A stretch of 64,000 bases of DNA from Bugula neritina (Eukaryota > Bryozoa > Gymnolaemata > Cheilostomatida > Bugulidae): NCBI GenBank assembly GCA_964035545.1, contig OZ037769.1:13382633-13446632 (forward strand), given 5' to 3'. The notes under the pieces were generated by a model. It had not been told where the DNA came from, made no database searches, and saw only the letters and a program-made list of their open reading frames with translations. Every line of letters begins with the position of its first letter. The first letter of the stretch is position 1. This document shows, one piece after another, positions 1 through 12,391 of the stretch. The position numbers and the translations under genes are program-made.

Positions 1-2782
1 AATCATCTCACTATGTTACAATAATATATTGAAAATGCCTTAGCACAACATAATTCTTTGTTTGTTTGGCAGAGTTAATTTCAGCTAAATCACTTCACTT
101 TGCAGTCTTGTCAGTAAAGGTCTGTCTATAGCACAGCAGGTGTACTTTCAGTTTCTCTAATTCACATATGATTATTTTAAGTACATTGTATTCTATAAGA
201 TCAATTTAAGGTTTAGTCCAGCGTTCAGTATCTAATTATTATGCATGTATGTTGTCTTACTGTTGAACAAAAGTTAAAAAAAAAACTTTACACTTATAGC
301 CATATTTATTATACATGCGTAGGATTTGCATAAATTGACAAAAAAAATTGCAACAAAACAGGGTTGAACCATGACCAACCAACTCGTCGTTGTCGCCTCT
401 AACCTCTGGACCACGCAGTCATCGTAAATGAGACGCGCACTATATGAGTCACTATCATTACATAAATATTTCGCGCGCACCCGGGTTATAATTATTAGGC
501 TGTCAATTCATGTTGATAGCAGTCAACTGTTGCAATAGTCTCAGGTTACTAGCAAAGCTAATGGTTTTGAACAAATAACCCAAAAGTTTAAAAATAAGTA
601 GCTTGCGTATTACTAGCTACAAAAACAGGTCTGAAATAGACTGGTAAAGCAAGCTCTTATTGTAGAGTTTGCAGATGTGCTCTAAAATAAAACTTAAACT
701 GTATGCTATTACATAAGTATTTGTATGCGAGAGATAAATGGACATTACTGAGTTTCTGGAAAACAACATACTTGAAGTTAACTTTGACAATGGTGTGTTA
801 TTTTCATCATAGCTAGCCTATAGCATAAATCTCTAATCATATGAATCTTTATGAAGCCCACAGCTCATGTAAGGGTGGCAATGTAAAATGAAATGAAATG
901 AACAATTATGTTGCTGCATTGTGTCTTAGGTATATTAGAGAGCAGAATTTGGTTTTAATAGCCTACCCCAACGGCATTCTACAATGCAGCTTATATGCTG
1001 GCAGTTGTAATAAGTACTGCCAATAGCAAGGTTACTATCACTGCTAGCTCTGTGCAGTATGTAACCTCTTGAATAATTGCGCCAATTTTAAACTCTTGGA
1101 AGTTGGCCAAGTTATCATATCGCAGCCAGCCACCGGAGACAAAGCATCAGAGCTATTCATATAATATTATACTGATGCACTTGGTAGCAGAGTGGCTAAT
1201 CTAATATAGTTCATAGTTCAACACCCTTTACTTTGGGAATACAGTCTCTTTTTTTAGGTTTACCTTACAAAGCATGAAAATATCTAAACTGATATTCTGA
1301 TAATTTAGAGGTACATTTTGAAAACTAGGTTAATTGCACTTGTTTGCACAACAACAATAATAAAATAGATATTATGCAGTATAATAAAAACACACATAGT
1401 ACTATATAATATATTATAATGATAATAATATAATATTATAAGTACCATTACTGCATTTTATAAATCACATGGTTGCCAAAAAATGTATCACAAATTTTGT
1501 AATTATACATCAAAAATAGAACTAGCTAGGCAGCAGGTTAGAATAGAGTAAATTTTTAAAACATGAAATCATGATTTGACTATTGTTTTATTTAGGCCAA
1601 CCAACCTAGGAATACAAGATTGGGTTTTAGCTGACAGTTTATAACATTTAGCTTTTGAGCCAGCAGCACTGGCACTTGTGAAGTATAGGCAAAGTTAGTG
1701 AAGCGAGACTAACAAGCACTCAAATACAAGGCATATTGAGACACAATAACAAGTCAGGAGCGTATAAATTGAAAAGAATGTGGAAGGGGGACTATGTTTT
1801 TCAACAAGCTATAACTTAAACATGAATTGGCTTTTGAAAAAAATAAAAAAGTATATTGGAGAACATAAATTTCTTTATCTTTTCATATTTTTTTTGTTCC
1901 TGTGACATTCAACCTGTTCGAGCTATCAGTGGAACATTGTTCATATAGAACATAAAGCACCTGGCAAAGAGCCAGAAAATGAAAAGTATGACCTTAAACC
2001 AACTGTGATACCAACACATATATTACAATAATGTTTGCTCAACTTTTATGAATATACTTTTTGATTTACATCAAGATTATTGCAATATGTTTTTCTTTAC
2101 AGTAATTAATAGCTGCTTTCAATACAAAATTAGTTTTGCTTTGCGTTAAAACAGTATCATTTTATTCCAATAATTATATGAATATAATGATGACATAAAA
2201 TATGATGTATAATGAAGAGTTAAAATTAACTCAAGACGTAATTTTTACAATTAATGCTAAGTTTTCTTTAATAAATAAAGCGATTGAGCATAGAACCATT
2301 TTACAGTTAGCTGTAAAATGAGAACTTTTCCTACAGACATGAACCAACTGAAATAATGTTGTTGGTGGTAATTTTATATGTTTTAATCAAAACACGCTAT
2401 TTGTATATTATTTAGGACTTTTGCAGGATGATTTTTCAGTTTTACAGACTGCAATAGAAATATTTTGCAGTATGAACTCTTGATTTAGCACACCAACAGC
2501 CTATCAAGCTGACTGACAAAACTGCATATTCAAATAGACTTATTACAGTAAATGTCCAGCACTAAATCAGCTAAACTGATTTTTACAGACCTAGAAATAA
2601 ACACTTAGTACACCTACAGATCGATAATAAAAGAAAATCATACTGGAAAGAGATATTCAGAAAAAAATAAATTTGTATGTTTAAACTACTATGTACAAAA
2701 GAATACAAACAATTGATGTACATCATAACCTTGAAACAAGCTAAAAAGTTGCCATTATATAACCGAGCCCATTAACCTGACT
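1..2782. other. AT-rich intergenic stretch, no gene seen
   Basis: No reading frame here looks like an exon: the open stretches are short, AT-driven and lack paired splice sites. The right part probably includes the 3' UTR of the COA1-like gene, which ends at 2783 on the minus strand. The only structured piece is a tRNA-like patch near 361-430, listed separately. Confidence 0.6.
361..430 (-). other. tRNA-like (SINE-head-like) fragment
   Basis: Read on the minus strand, this patch has an A-box-like GTGGTCCAGAGGTTAGAG followed about 35 bases later by a B-box-like GGTTCAACCC. That is the arrangement of the tRNA-derived head of the SINEs elsewhere in the window. The SINE body (GATGTTAGGAAAAGCATCC) does not follow, so this is either a decayed head or chance similarity. 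Confidence 0.3.
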
Positions 2783-5780
2783 CTAAGAGCCACATTTTAC
2801 AGGGTGACCTTCAGGTGATATAGATTCACTTTCACAGTTCAATGACTTTGGTTGAGATACAATGTCTATGTTTTGAGCTTTGAAGAATGTCCAGGTTTTC
2901 TTTGACCTACTTAATTCTACGTCCAAGTGATCTAGAATCACTCTACAATACACCAATGAGATGCTTTTATACAACTACTAGACCAATCATAGCTCATTAT
3001 ACACATAGCAGAAACAGTAAAACTAAGGGAAATGCTCTACAATACAATACAATTACAATTAAATAGCTTGTAATGGAGTTCATATCATAATATTCAATAA
3101 AACTGCAAATGAGTATTCAGTTACAGTGAAAGGCGTTTCCTTTACACTTCAATAACTAAAAGCATGTAATTTAAACTTTATATTTGCAGGGTAAAATAAC
3201 TCTCAAGCAAATTATATTGTCTTCACATTAATAGAGTTGTCTTCTAAAATATTTGATATCATAATTTTGAGATATTTAGTAACAAAAGGTTGTAAAATTG
3301 CTTCAGTAAAAGAATTTGGGTAGTATTAGAATGATTATCTGAATATTTTCAGGACACCTTTTGCTGCGACTGATATTTGATAAATTATTCGCACAGTTTT
3401 ACCCACATCCTTTGTTTTTATTTATAAATTTATTTTAAAAATAGAGAAAGGACAACTCCCCGCATAAAATAAATACAAATAGATAAACTTACTCATTGGA
3501 AGCCCCTCGAACTCCATTGACTATCAGCTTAGCCTTGCCTTTTGGGCCCCGGAATGGAATAACCATTGTCACATTATTCTCAGTATACTCTGCCATTTCT
3601 ACTCGTTTGATAGAAATAGGATCGCCAACATACTCCAGCACTGGGTCATAGTTCTTTAAATGCATGATTGATGTTTGATATAATTCTGTCGATTTATACT
3701 CCTCTAAAACAGCAATGTTTTTAACTTGATAAATAACAGCATTAACTATATTTGTGTTACACATAGACCAGGGGTGTCCAACCTTTTCAGACCGAGGGCC
3801 AGTCTGCAAGTTTCAGCTTTGGCCGAGGGCCACAAATTTTTTTCTGTTTTTAAAATCAATTTTCAAGATTCGTTAAACATCTGCAGGCTATATGTATTAT
3901 AATTATAAGCGATGGCTAGGCTTTGCATGTTTATTAAAATCATAACATATTTAAATAGATATATATTACTTATGTGTGTGTGTGCGCGTATATATGCATT
4001 TAATTAAAATAGGTAAGAAGAAACATTTCATTTTTATTACTTTAATAATCAATAATCAATAATTATATATGCATTTATGTTTGTGGATAAAAAATTATAC
4101 TTATATACATACAAAGTATATATTCATGATTGCACTTGCAAATTTAAACAAGATGCGCCAGTGCTAAGAGTCTGTACTCATACCGGTATAGTTGTATTTT
4201 ACAACCATCAGTGAGACACTTGTGAGTACACAGTGAGTACTGTTTGCCTTGAACAATTCTGTTAATATCTAGTTTTGTATCAGAACATGCAACCCTTAGT
4301 TGCTGGACTAAGTGCTGATTAGTGAGTGAAGTGTAGTGTCTATTTTTGTGTATTTCATTTGACTGAAAGTTGAAAGTTCAAACCTTCAAGCCGTCTCAGT
4401 GCAGCATCTAACAAGCAGTCAAAGGTCAAAGGTCAAATCTTTACAGTACATACTCGAGCACAATTCATTATAAAACAAAATTGTTTAGGCATCTAACCTT
4501 AAAACAGTATGTAATTTATGAAAACGAACATATACACAATAATATTTTAGTACTGCATAAGTGCATGAAGTGTGTCAGGGATTCTTCAATTACTTATCTT
4601 GCACAATACAATCAATAAAAATTACAACTTAGTTATACTTTCAAAAAGTCTTGTCTCTATATATGGCCAGTCCTGATCAAATGTCTTTAAAATATCTGTC
4701 TGCACAGGATAGTTACAGGTAACTTTTTAGCTGCAACTGCCTTGCTGAGGTTTGCATTGTAACTGTGTAAAAATTCAGTACCAGTAAAAACAATCTCATT
4801 TGATTGAAGGCTACTAGAATTAAAATTTAAAAACTATGTTGTGAATCTTATTTTTCCCAGTGCAACTTTACTGGAATTTTTTCATTCTTTTGCAAAGTTA
4901 TAGAAAAAAACTGCACATTTTTGGCTAATTTTGCCTCAAAAGTTGATTTTTTTAGTACCAATAGCAGGAAAACATGATATCTGAATAAAAAAAGCAATGA
5001 CTTTTAGATTTTATATAAATTGTGGATTCATGCACTGGAAATGGTATATTTCTTTTCAAGTAGTAAGCGCTGCGCATCACTTCACGCTTCAGTGAACGCG
5101 TAGAGATGCATAATATTATAATATAGGCGTCTACATTACTATGTCACAGGCTTGCTAGCTATAACGGACTATAATGACTAGCTTGCTGTTATTGGTTGTA
5201 GTTTGATCTCAGGCTAAATAAGGACAAGTAGGCAGCACGCATGCCACCCACAGAACAATATTGTAGAAGAACTTAAACTACATTTTAATAGAAATTCTTA
5301 GTGGGATGCTCTCAACTATCCTATGTGCTGCTGTATCAGGCTAGTTAGCAAATTTGATAAACAAAAATTTGTAACTTGCTATACCTTGGGGGCCACACAA
5401 ATATAGCTGGAGGGCCGGATCCGGCCCCCGGGCCGCCTGTTGGACAGCCCTGACATAGACGCATGCACGCACACTCATATATGTATATATAAGTTAGCAA
5501 CAGTAAAAATTAATGAAATGAGTTGTAATACAGCATAATATCGATATAGGATGCATGCAAATTATATAAAAATTTACACCTATGTATTATTTGGTTATTT
5601 AGAGATAATAACTGACTGAAAGTACTAACTTTGAGTGATATAAATTGAGTAATATGAAAAGCCAATTCCAGATACAAATAGAGTGACTCCCGTCCAAAGA
5701 GGAGTACGCATTAGCCTTTTGTTATGTCGCAAGACATATAAAATACGCCCAAAGTATGAGAGGTTTTTTTCTAGCTTCAT
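2783..5780 (-). CDS. COA1: COA1-like cytochrome c oxidase assembly factor (3 coding exons)
   Basis: Coding exons in transcript order are 5780-5630, 3703-3493 and 2942-2783; the predicted protein is 173 residues (human COA1 is 146). Exon 1 starts MKLEKNLSYFGRILYVLRHN and carries one transmembrane helix (WTGVTLFVSGIGFSYYSIYI). Exon 2 has the family core: LKNYDPVLEYVGDPISIKRV aligns with the EALGPPLNI region of vertebrate COA1, and the later IPFRGPKGKAKLIVNGVRG with the IPVSG...LYV..SRG segment. Exon 3 begins VILDHLDVEL, like the family's V.LEL strand, and ends in a hydrophilic tail. Donors are GTTAGT and GTAAGT, acceptors TTTTAG and TTGTAG, and phases 1 and 2 join without breaking frame. COA1 is an inner-mitochondrial-membrane protein acting in early complex IV (and complex I) assembly. 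The first 13 residues and the tail beyond human length are less certain. Confidence 0.82.
3769..5452. mobile_element. Non-autonomous hAT-like DNA transposon in COA1 intron 1
   Basis: The left end reads CAGGGGTGTCCAACCTTTTC and the right end TGTTGGACAGCCCTG, giving imperfect terminal inverted repeats. They are flanked by an exact 8-bp target duplication ACATAGAC (3761-3768 and 5453-5460). Eight-base duplications and CAGGGGTGTCCAA-type ends are typical of hAT elements. Both subterminal regions contain GGGCCAC / GGCCGGATCCGGCC motifs. No transposase-length frame is present in 1684 bp, so it needed a helper. A shorter, decayed relative lies at 47890-48232. Confidence 0.85.
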
Positions 5781-8190
5781 CTCCTTTACTTCTTTTTAAA
5801 ATCAATATCTAAAACTAAAACAACAACAATGTAATTAATTCAACATTAGGATTGAAATTCAAACTACAAAAAACGACAGAAGTTTATATAGCTATTTCAA
5901 GACTAAGCAATTTAACAAGTAACAGCAAGATTAAAAAATTTAATGTTAGATTACTTTTTGAACAATGAAATTACTAATGAAAAAAGTTCATCGATATTTT
6001 AATTATTTTAGCAATGAGTCTGATGGAACTATACCTAGCCCCATGACAGACAATCCCGATACTAATGCTACAAACTTGTAAGTCACATCTTTTAATCAGA
6101 ATATAAATTTTTGAATAAAAATTAAAGCAAATCTTGCTTTCTGTTTAACTATTCCTTCTGATAATAAAATTCAAGCCTTGAAGTTAAAGGTGTTTACTAG
6201 TGACAAGTACAACTATTAATATTACATTTACTAAAACATTACCTTGAGTTTAATTAAACTATAACATTAACATTATTATAAGTATATGAAACTTTAAAAC
6301 TTTTAGTCATAGTGAGCCTTACCTTAAGCTTAGAATTTAGTAATTACCACCAGACTCAGTATCAGTATCACTCCATTCAATTTCATGGTTATACTTACAG
6401 TTATTAATTCTCCAAAGCTCAAGGCTAAAGCTTAAGCACTAACTCTAAGTCTAACTCTAAGCAGTAACTGTAACTGTGTAAGTGTAAATTAATGGCAATA
6501 CACTTACAGAATCAGGATAAGAATGAGAATCAGAAAGTGAGAATCAGAATGCTATGGCCTATGAACAGTAAAACTAAAAGTCTTATAAAATGCTACCATT
6601 TGACTTTTTGTCACAAATAGAAGAAACAATCAGCATCACAATAGATTTAAGCACAAAAACTAATTTGCTATTTACTATTTACTATCAGCATGAACATGTC
6701 ATTTGGTGATAATCATAATCATATTGATTTATAGTACCAACTCTATAAGTATAAGCAATGGTTTTTGAGAAGACGGTAAAAACTAATAAATGGACTCGGT
6801 ACAACACTCTATAATAAGTTATATTGATGTTCATTGGAGTTTGAAATTTTAAAAGACGAATTGGCGATAATAATATGTTCGTTTGTCACAAAATCAACTT
6901 GAACTGATAGAAACTTATTTGTTTCCGTTTCCTATAAAACGTAAACACTGCTACAATCCACTTCAACCTTGCAGTTGCACTTTTTGTTATTCATACTTGT
7001 ACTGGGTACTGATGTTTTTCTAAATCTATAGGCTATTACTATTAGTATTTATCATTATTAGCATTATCTATTGGCATTAGTTTTAAAAATATCACTTATA
7101 GTTATTACCGCAGTCCCACTACGTCTACTCAATATTCATTTATTGAACATTAGACTTAGTTTTTGATAATTATTATAAATAATGATATAATACTTTAATA
7201 GTAATACTAATAGTAATAGGAATATCATTATTATCATAATCATAATGGTAGTCATAAATATAATAAGAAGTAATAACGAGTAATTAATATCATAATGATA
7301 ACATCAAATTGACAATGCCAATGCTGAAAGTCAAAGTGAATGGGGATGTTTATAGTAATCATAATTACAATGATTGTGATCACAATCACAATGATAATAA
7401 TAAAGATAGGACATCTTCACGTTAAAAAATAATAATCCGAATTATTAGTCTAGACTAATAAAGTAATATTAATATATTAGCATTGGTGATGTAAGATTTG
7501 AAGTAAACAGTTTTAGTACTTAAAGTAAATACTAATTTTAGTTGACAGGCAATAATTAAAGTTAATAACTATAAGTTCAATTTAGGATCATTTTGACAAC
7601 AATACTATTGATATGCTGTTTATTACTTTGTACAGTTTATTAGTTTTAATAACATAATGTGGTATTTAGTTTATATTGACTAGTTGTCATAGTTATAATT
7701 ATGCTCAATCTGATTTCCTTGCTGCTACTAATATAAATATTTGCAGGTAATTGCATCATTCATTATCAATATCTTATTTAAATATTTATAGTTTATATTT
7801 TTTTTCTGCTCCTATAAACTGTAAAAGTTTTACCAATCATATTTGTTGAATAATTTTACTGGCTGATGTGACTTAATTTTGTTTTATGCAGAATTATATT
7901 TTTTGTATGTCACTGGCAACCACAAATAAATGTTTATGTTAATAAAACTTCTGCACTTACAAATTTAAAAGCTGAAGTTATAAACCTTTCTGTCTTTAAA
8001 CTTGTTTCTAGGTTCAGCCAAGTTCACTCTGGCATCCATACTCACACTTCATCAATAGCTCCTTTATTGTTATATCTCAGTTCCACTAATGCTATAATTT
8101 GATCAAAATTAAAGCTTTCTTTTTATCACGTCGTCATTTTTTAAGAACATTTAATTGGTTTTAGAAAGATTTCTGTGACTGATTAGGGTG
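5781..8190. other. Shared 5' intergenic region between COA1 and SLC50A1
   Basis: Two divergent genes start at its ends, so it must hold both promoters and 5' UTRs. It is AT-rich. From about 7020 to 7400 it is a degenerate simple-sequence tract built of ATT/AAT/ATA triplets with short ATCATTATTATC-like runs. I see no coding potential. Confidence 0.55.
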
Positions 8191-11100
8191 ATGGAAGATG
8201 GAGAATACACTGTACTAGACTACGTATCGTCTGTAGCTGCGTTTTCTTCAATACTGTACTACGCCACGGGATGGTAGGTTATATACCCATTGTTACACTT
8301 TGAATTCTTATTGCATGTTGATGTGGTGCTGAGTCTAGTTTCAGTTATAGCATTACCGTTTTTTCTTAATATATATGTAACTGCTGAAAAAGCGTTATAA
8401 AAAACATTAAATTTGTAGCCATCTGAACAGTTGTCATCTCTTATAATATTTATTTTGTGACAGGCCTTTAGTATGGAGAGTGACTAAAAGACGGGATACT
8501 GGAATTATCTCCACTTTCCCCTATGTTGCTTTGCTAACCAAGTATGTAGTTTTCTGCTCTGCTCTCTCACACAATTTTTGAAATTTATTTTAATTGCAGA
8601 AGTTGAAATATGTCATTATGTATATATGTGTGCTAATTACATAATTAAAATAATATAACAGAGTTTAGTTGAAGAAATTAACAACTTATTAGATAATATT
8701 TGCAGGATTGATTTTTGCAAAACTATTTGGAATTTTCATCTCATTGAGAGAAGACGTATAAAGTTGAAGCAAAATTACTATTTAAAATATTAAAATGACT
8801 CTTCACTAATTTTGGTATTCATTTTGTGTAACCATATGCCATAAACACTAGAAAAAGGTTATGCTAAATTAGAAAAAAGCATAAAAATAATATATACAAC
8901 TTTTGATTGATTATATTAGTTTTTAAAAGTTCTTGTAGCATAGTTTAATAATATGATATTTTTCTATCAATTTACCGTATATTGGTGCAGTGTTTTAGAG
9001 TGCCATAGTGCGCAAGTTTCAAGTCTTTCAAGGATCTGCTTTCAAGTCAAATAAGTGATCAAGTCAACTCAAGTTATTTGTTCAAGTTTCCAACGCGGAA
9101 TTATTAGCAGTGACTTTAGTTGCATTTAAGTTTGAATCTGATCTATATTTAGAATATTATGATACTTTGAGGTACGTATAGGTTATCAGATATGATCTTA
9201 CCTTATTAGTTCTCTTTTTATGAAACAAAGCTAATATATTCTTTAACATTTTTTGGTTTTAAGATTAACAAAAATTTTACTTAATGCGGTGGGGTATTCT
9301 TATAGTGTTGTACATGGTTTATGGTTATAATTAGTGTAATTTTAATAATTTAAGAGCTCTTTTATCAGCTTAAATTTGCTGCTTTTTGATTTTTATACTC
9401 CTGCTATGTGGTGCAGTAGTATGAGGTCCAGTAGTATGGGGTCCAGTAGTATCTGGTCCAGTAGTATGTGGTCCAGTAGTATGTGGTTCAGTAGTATGTG
9501 GTCCAGTAGTATGTGGTCCAGTATTATGTGGTCCAGCAGTATGTGGTTCAGTAGTATGAGGTCCAGTAGTATGTGGTCCAGTAGTATGAGGTCCAGTAGT
9601 ATGTGGTCCAGTAGTATGTGGTCCAGTATTATGTGGTCCAGTAGTATGTGGTTCAGTAGTATGTGGTCCATTAGTATGTGGTTCAGTAGTATGTGGTCCA
9701 GTAGTATGAGGCCCAGTATTATGTGGTCCAGTAGTATGTGGTTCAGTAGTATGTGGTCCAGTAGTATGTGGTCCAGTAGTATGTGGTTCATTGATTTGTA
9801 AATATATAAGACAAGGTTGTACTAAAGTGCATTGAAAACTACTTGGTGAACTAAAATTAACAATGAGTAGTTGATAGGTGATGTGACATTGGCAGGATTT
9901 CAAAAAATTAATACATTAAATGATTAAATAGCTGCACAATGTTTATATATGACTGGTGGTTTCATATCTACATTATGCTATTCATGTTAAGCCCAGTTGT
10001 TACTTTAGAAGTATAAATTCAAATCTTCAACATATTCAATTAACTGATATTTTTCCCTCTCTGGTACAGATTATATCTGGTAGTTACCATTTAGTAGCAT
10101 TCCTTAACATAACAGTTGAGAAGTAGGGAGCAGCCTATTGGTTAGAGTTTTGCCTTAGTAAACACAAAGTCATGGGTTTGATTCCCAGTAAAGGCCATTG
10201 GTGATGTTAGGAAGAGCATCCAGTCATAATTGCTCCTGTGCCACATATGAATAAGTCCTTAGCTCTCTTTATTATACCCTTTCTATCAGGGGTTCTCACA
10301 GGGATAGTGACTATAAACTTGCTGTGTTAGTTAATGTTTATTATATTTATTTATATTAAATAATAAATAAATAAAAAACAAACCTGTCCATCAGCGGTTC
10401 TGACAGAGATGTTGATTATCAACCCACACAAGTTTTTCTACCAAGTACGTAGTGTAATGCTTAGTTTAGGAAGAGTAACGCAGAGTGCCCAGCTCACGCT
10501 ATAGGTTACTTTTTGTTCAAGATTGCATATAGTATATATCCATGTGCTAAAAGAGAAGACAACTTTGATAAAAGTTAACATTACATGCTTCACTGTTATT
10601 ATTTCACTTGACTTTGTGGTACTCAGGCTCTAAGTTGGGTCACAGTCTGAGTTTTAGACTCAGTTCTTTACATTCAGTTTTGGTCCTTTCTGAAGTATGT
10701 TTATGCATTTATTTTATAGTTGTACTGTTTGGACTTTGTATGGAAAGTTAGCGGACAACTTTGTGTTAAAGTTGGTTAACTCTGTTGGTGCTTCACATCA
10801 GATAGTGTATATTCTCGTTCTATATTATTATTCCAAAAGTAAGGTGAGTGTCCTTCCCTACCCTTGGCAATGTGAAGTTACTCAGGTTATGTTGTGTGAA
10901 GTTTAAACAGCTCCACGGCTGGCTAAATGGTGTCTGATTGAAACTATGGTGAAACTTAAAATGTGATAATTTTAGTTCATAGGATTGATATGGGTTTGTA
11001 GTTTAGTGTCCAGGTCAAGCAAACCCTTAGCTAGCAATATGTGTAACTCAGGAACTTTGGATCTTTCTAGAAGTATATTCAGTTGTTACGTAATGTTGAC

Positions 11101-12391
11101 TATTACTTTTAATTATAAATTCTCTCAATGTTTGTGATTATCCTTTGATATATATTGTAGAGACTATTCAACATGCAGCTGCTATACTCTGTGATGTTTA
11201 TAGTTGGTATATTTTCCTACTCGTATCTGAATATAGAAGATGAAAAGACTGTTGATATGTTAGGAGTTGTGGGCTCCTGTCTTTCTATAGTAGCATATGC
11301 GTCCCCACTCTCAGCTATGGTGAGTGTATTTGCAGCACATATTTATTGGGGATGAGGGGATAACTCCGGATTACTACCTTGTACTATAAAGCTATACTAT
11401 GGTTGCTGCATGTATATATTGTATATTTTATTACATTTCATTTCTGACAAAAAATATTTTATTTATTAGCATCTAGTCAATAGGTTCATATGCAATGAGG
11501 AAACATGTTCTCTAAAGTATGTAAGCATTAAAATACATTTTAAATTTTTTTATTTTCGTCAATGTAATGTCCGTTCAGGTAGTCAAGCTGTACTCTATGC
11601 TTTAGCCAACGGACTTTGCACACTCATTCATCATATAGAAACATAGTAAGCTAGATAGCAATGATCACATAGCTATCGCAACTATGTCTAAAGGCTTGAA
11701 AATAACCCCCCCCCCTCATTGCCCAAATTAAGCTCAATGAAATTTTTTTACTAGTGTAATAAACTGTTTTGTAAGTCTAGTAAAATACCTTCAGGCAATT
11801 TTCTTACCACTAGGTTTATATTTGTGTGTAATCCATGCAATGGTTGTATTATATACTCACACCATATAACTGATTGTTTCCAGGGTGAAGTCATATCAAC
11901 CAAGTCCACAGCTTCCATGAACTTCATTCTATCTCTAGCTAACTTACTGCTGGCTGTGGAGTGGAGTGTTTATGGCTATTTTCTCGGCAATATGTTTGTG
12001 GCTGTGAGTATCCAGAGTTGTCTTTTCCTGCCATATTCAATTGTCATTTACAATAACATAGCTAATATTATATTGTTTTTCCTTTGAGCTTTTCTTTGCA
12101 AATGGCTTAACTTGAAACATAAAAAAAAGAAATTTTTAGTGTTGTTTAAAACTTCCATAATTGCTCTACAAAGGTCATAATCCTGTTGACATTATATTCT
12201 ATTTGTTTGTTTTAATACTGCATAAATAATAGCTTGTTTATACCCATTGTCAACACACTTTTCTCAGGTATATAATTAATAATCGTTTTCTGATGTAGGG
12301 ACCAAACGTCCTTGGGCTATTTGTCTCGATAGCACAGCTGGCTCTGTTCTACAAATACCCCAATCACCCAGCACCGGTCTTACCTCCTTAA
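8191..12391 (+). CDS. SLC50A1: SWEET-family sugar transporter (6 exons, complete)
   Basis: Exons: 8191-8273, 8464-8541, 10720-10843, 11161-11319, 11884-12003, 12299-12391; the sum is 657 bases, 218 residues, against 221 for human SLC50A1. All junctions are GT-AG and in phase (2, 2, 0, 0, 0). The protein has two MtN3 repeats of three helices joined by a linker helix. Repeat-1 marks are WTLYGKLADNF and LVNSVGASHQIVYILVLYYY; the repeat-2 side has GSCLSIVAYASPLSAM, VISTKSTASMNFILSLANLL and WSVYGYFLGNMFVA, and the last helix is GPNVLGLFVSIAQLALFYKYP. SWEETs move mono- and disaccharides down their gradient through the plasma or Golgi membrane. The start is the first ATG of exon 1 (MEDGEYTVLDYVSSVAAF). 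Intron 2 carries a minisatellite and a SINE. Exon and domain order are complete; no defect is seen. Confidence 0.95.
9403..9793. repeat. 15-bp minisatellite in SLC50A1 intron 2
   Basis: About 26 units of a 15-mer, consensus GTAGTATGTGGTCCA, with scattered substitutions (GGTTCA, ATGAGG, TATTATG). Because 15 is a multiple of three, several frames stay open on both strands, giving spurious repetitive peptides such as HTTGP repeats. It lies well inside an intron and is not coding. Confidence 0.95.
10125..10323 (+). mobile_element. tRNA-derived SINE copy
   Basis: The head GGGAGCAGCCTATTGGTTAG is a decayed A box; GGGTTTGATTCCCAG is the B-box region. The body follows (GATGTTAGGAAGAGCATCC, then ATAATTGCTCCTGTG, AATAAGTCCTTAGC) and the 3' end is CACAGGGATAGTGACTATAA. 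The same order recurs in the other SINE copies in this window. A second decayed 3' fragment (CCTGTCCATCAGCGGTTCTG) follows at about 10383. Confidence 0.8.

Noticed and set aside
9403-9793. CRISPR-like array
   Set aside because: The repeats are contiguous 15-mers with no spacers, in an animal intron.
9370-9903. Long open frames with HTTGP / MWSSS / HILLD repeats
   Set aside because: All come from the 15-bp minisatellite inside an SLC50A1 intron; open in three or more frames, no splice logic.
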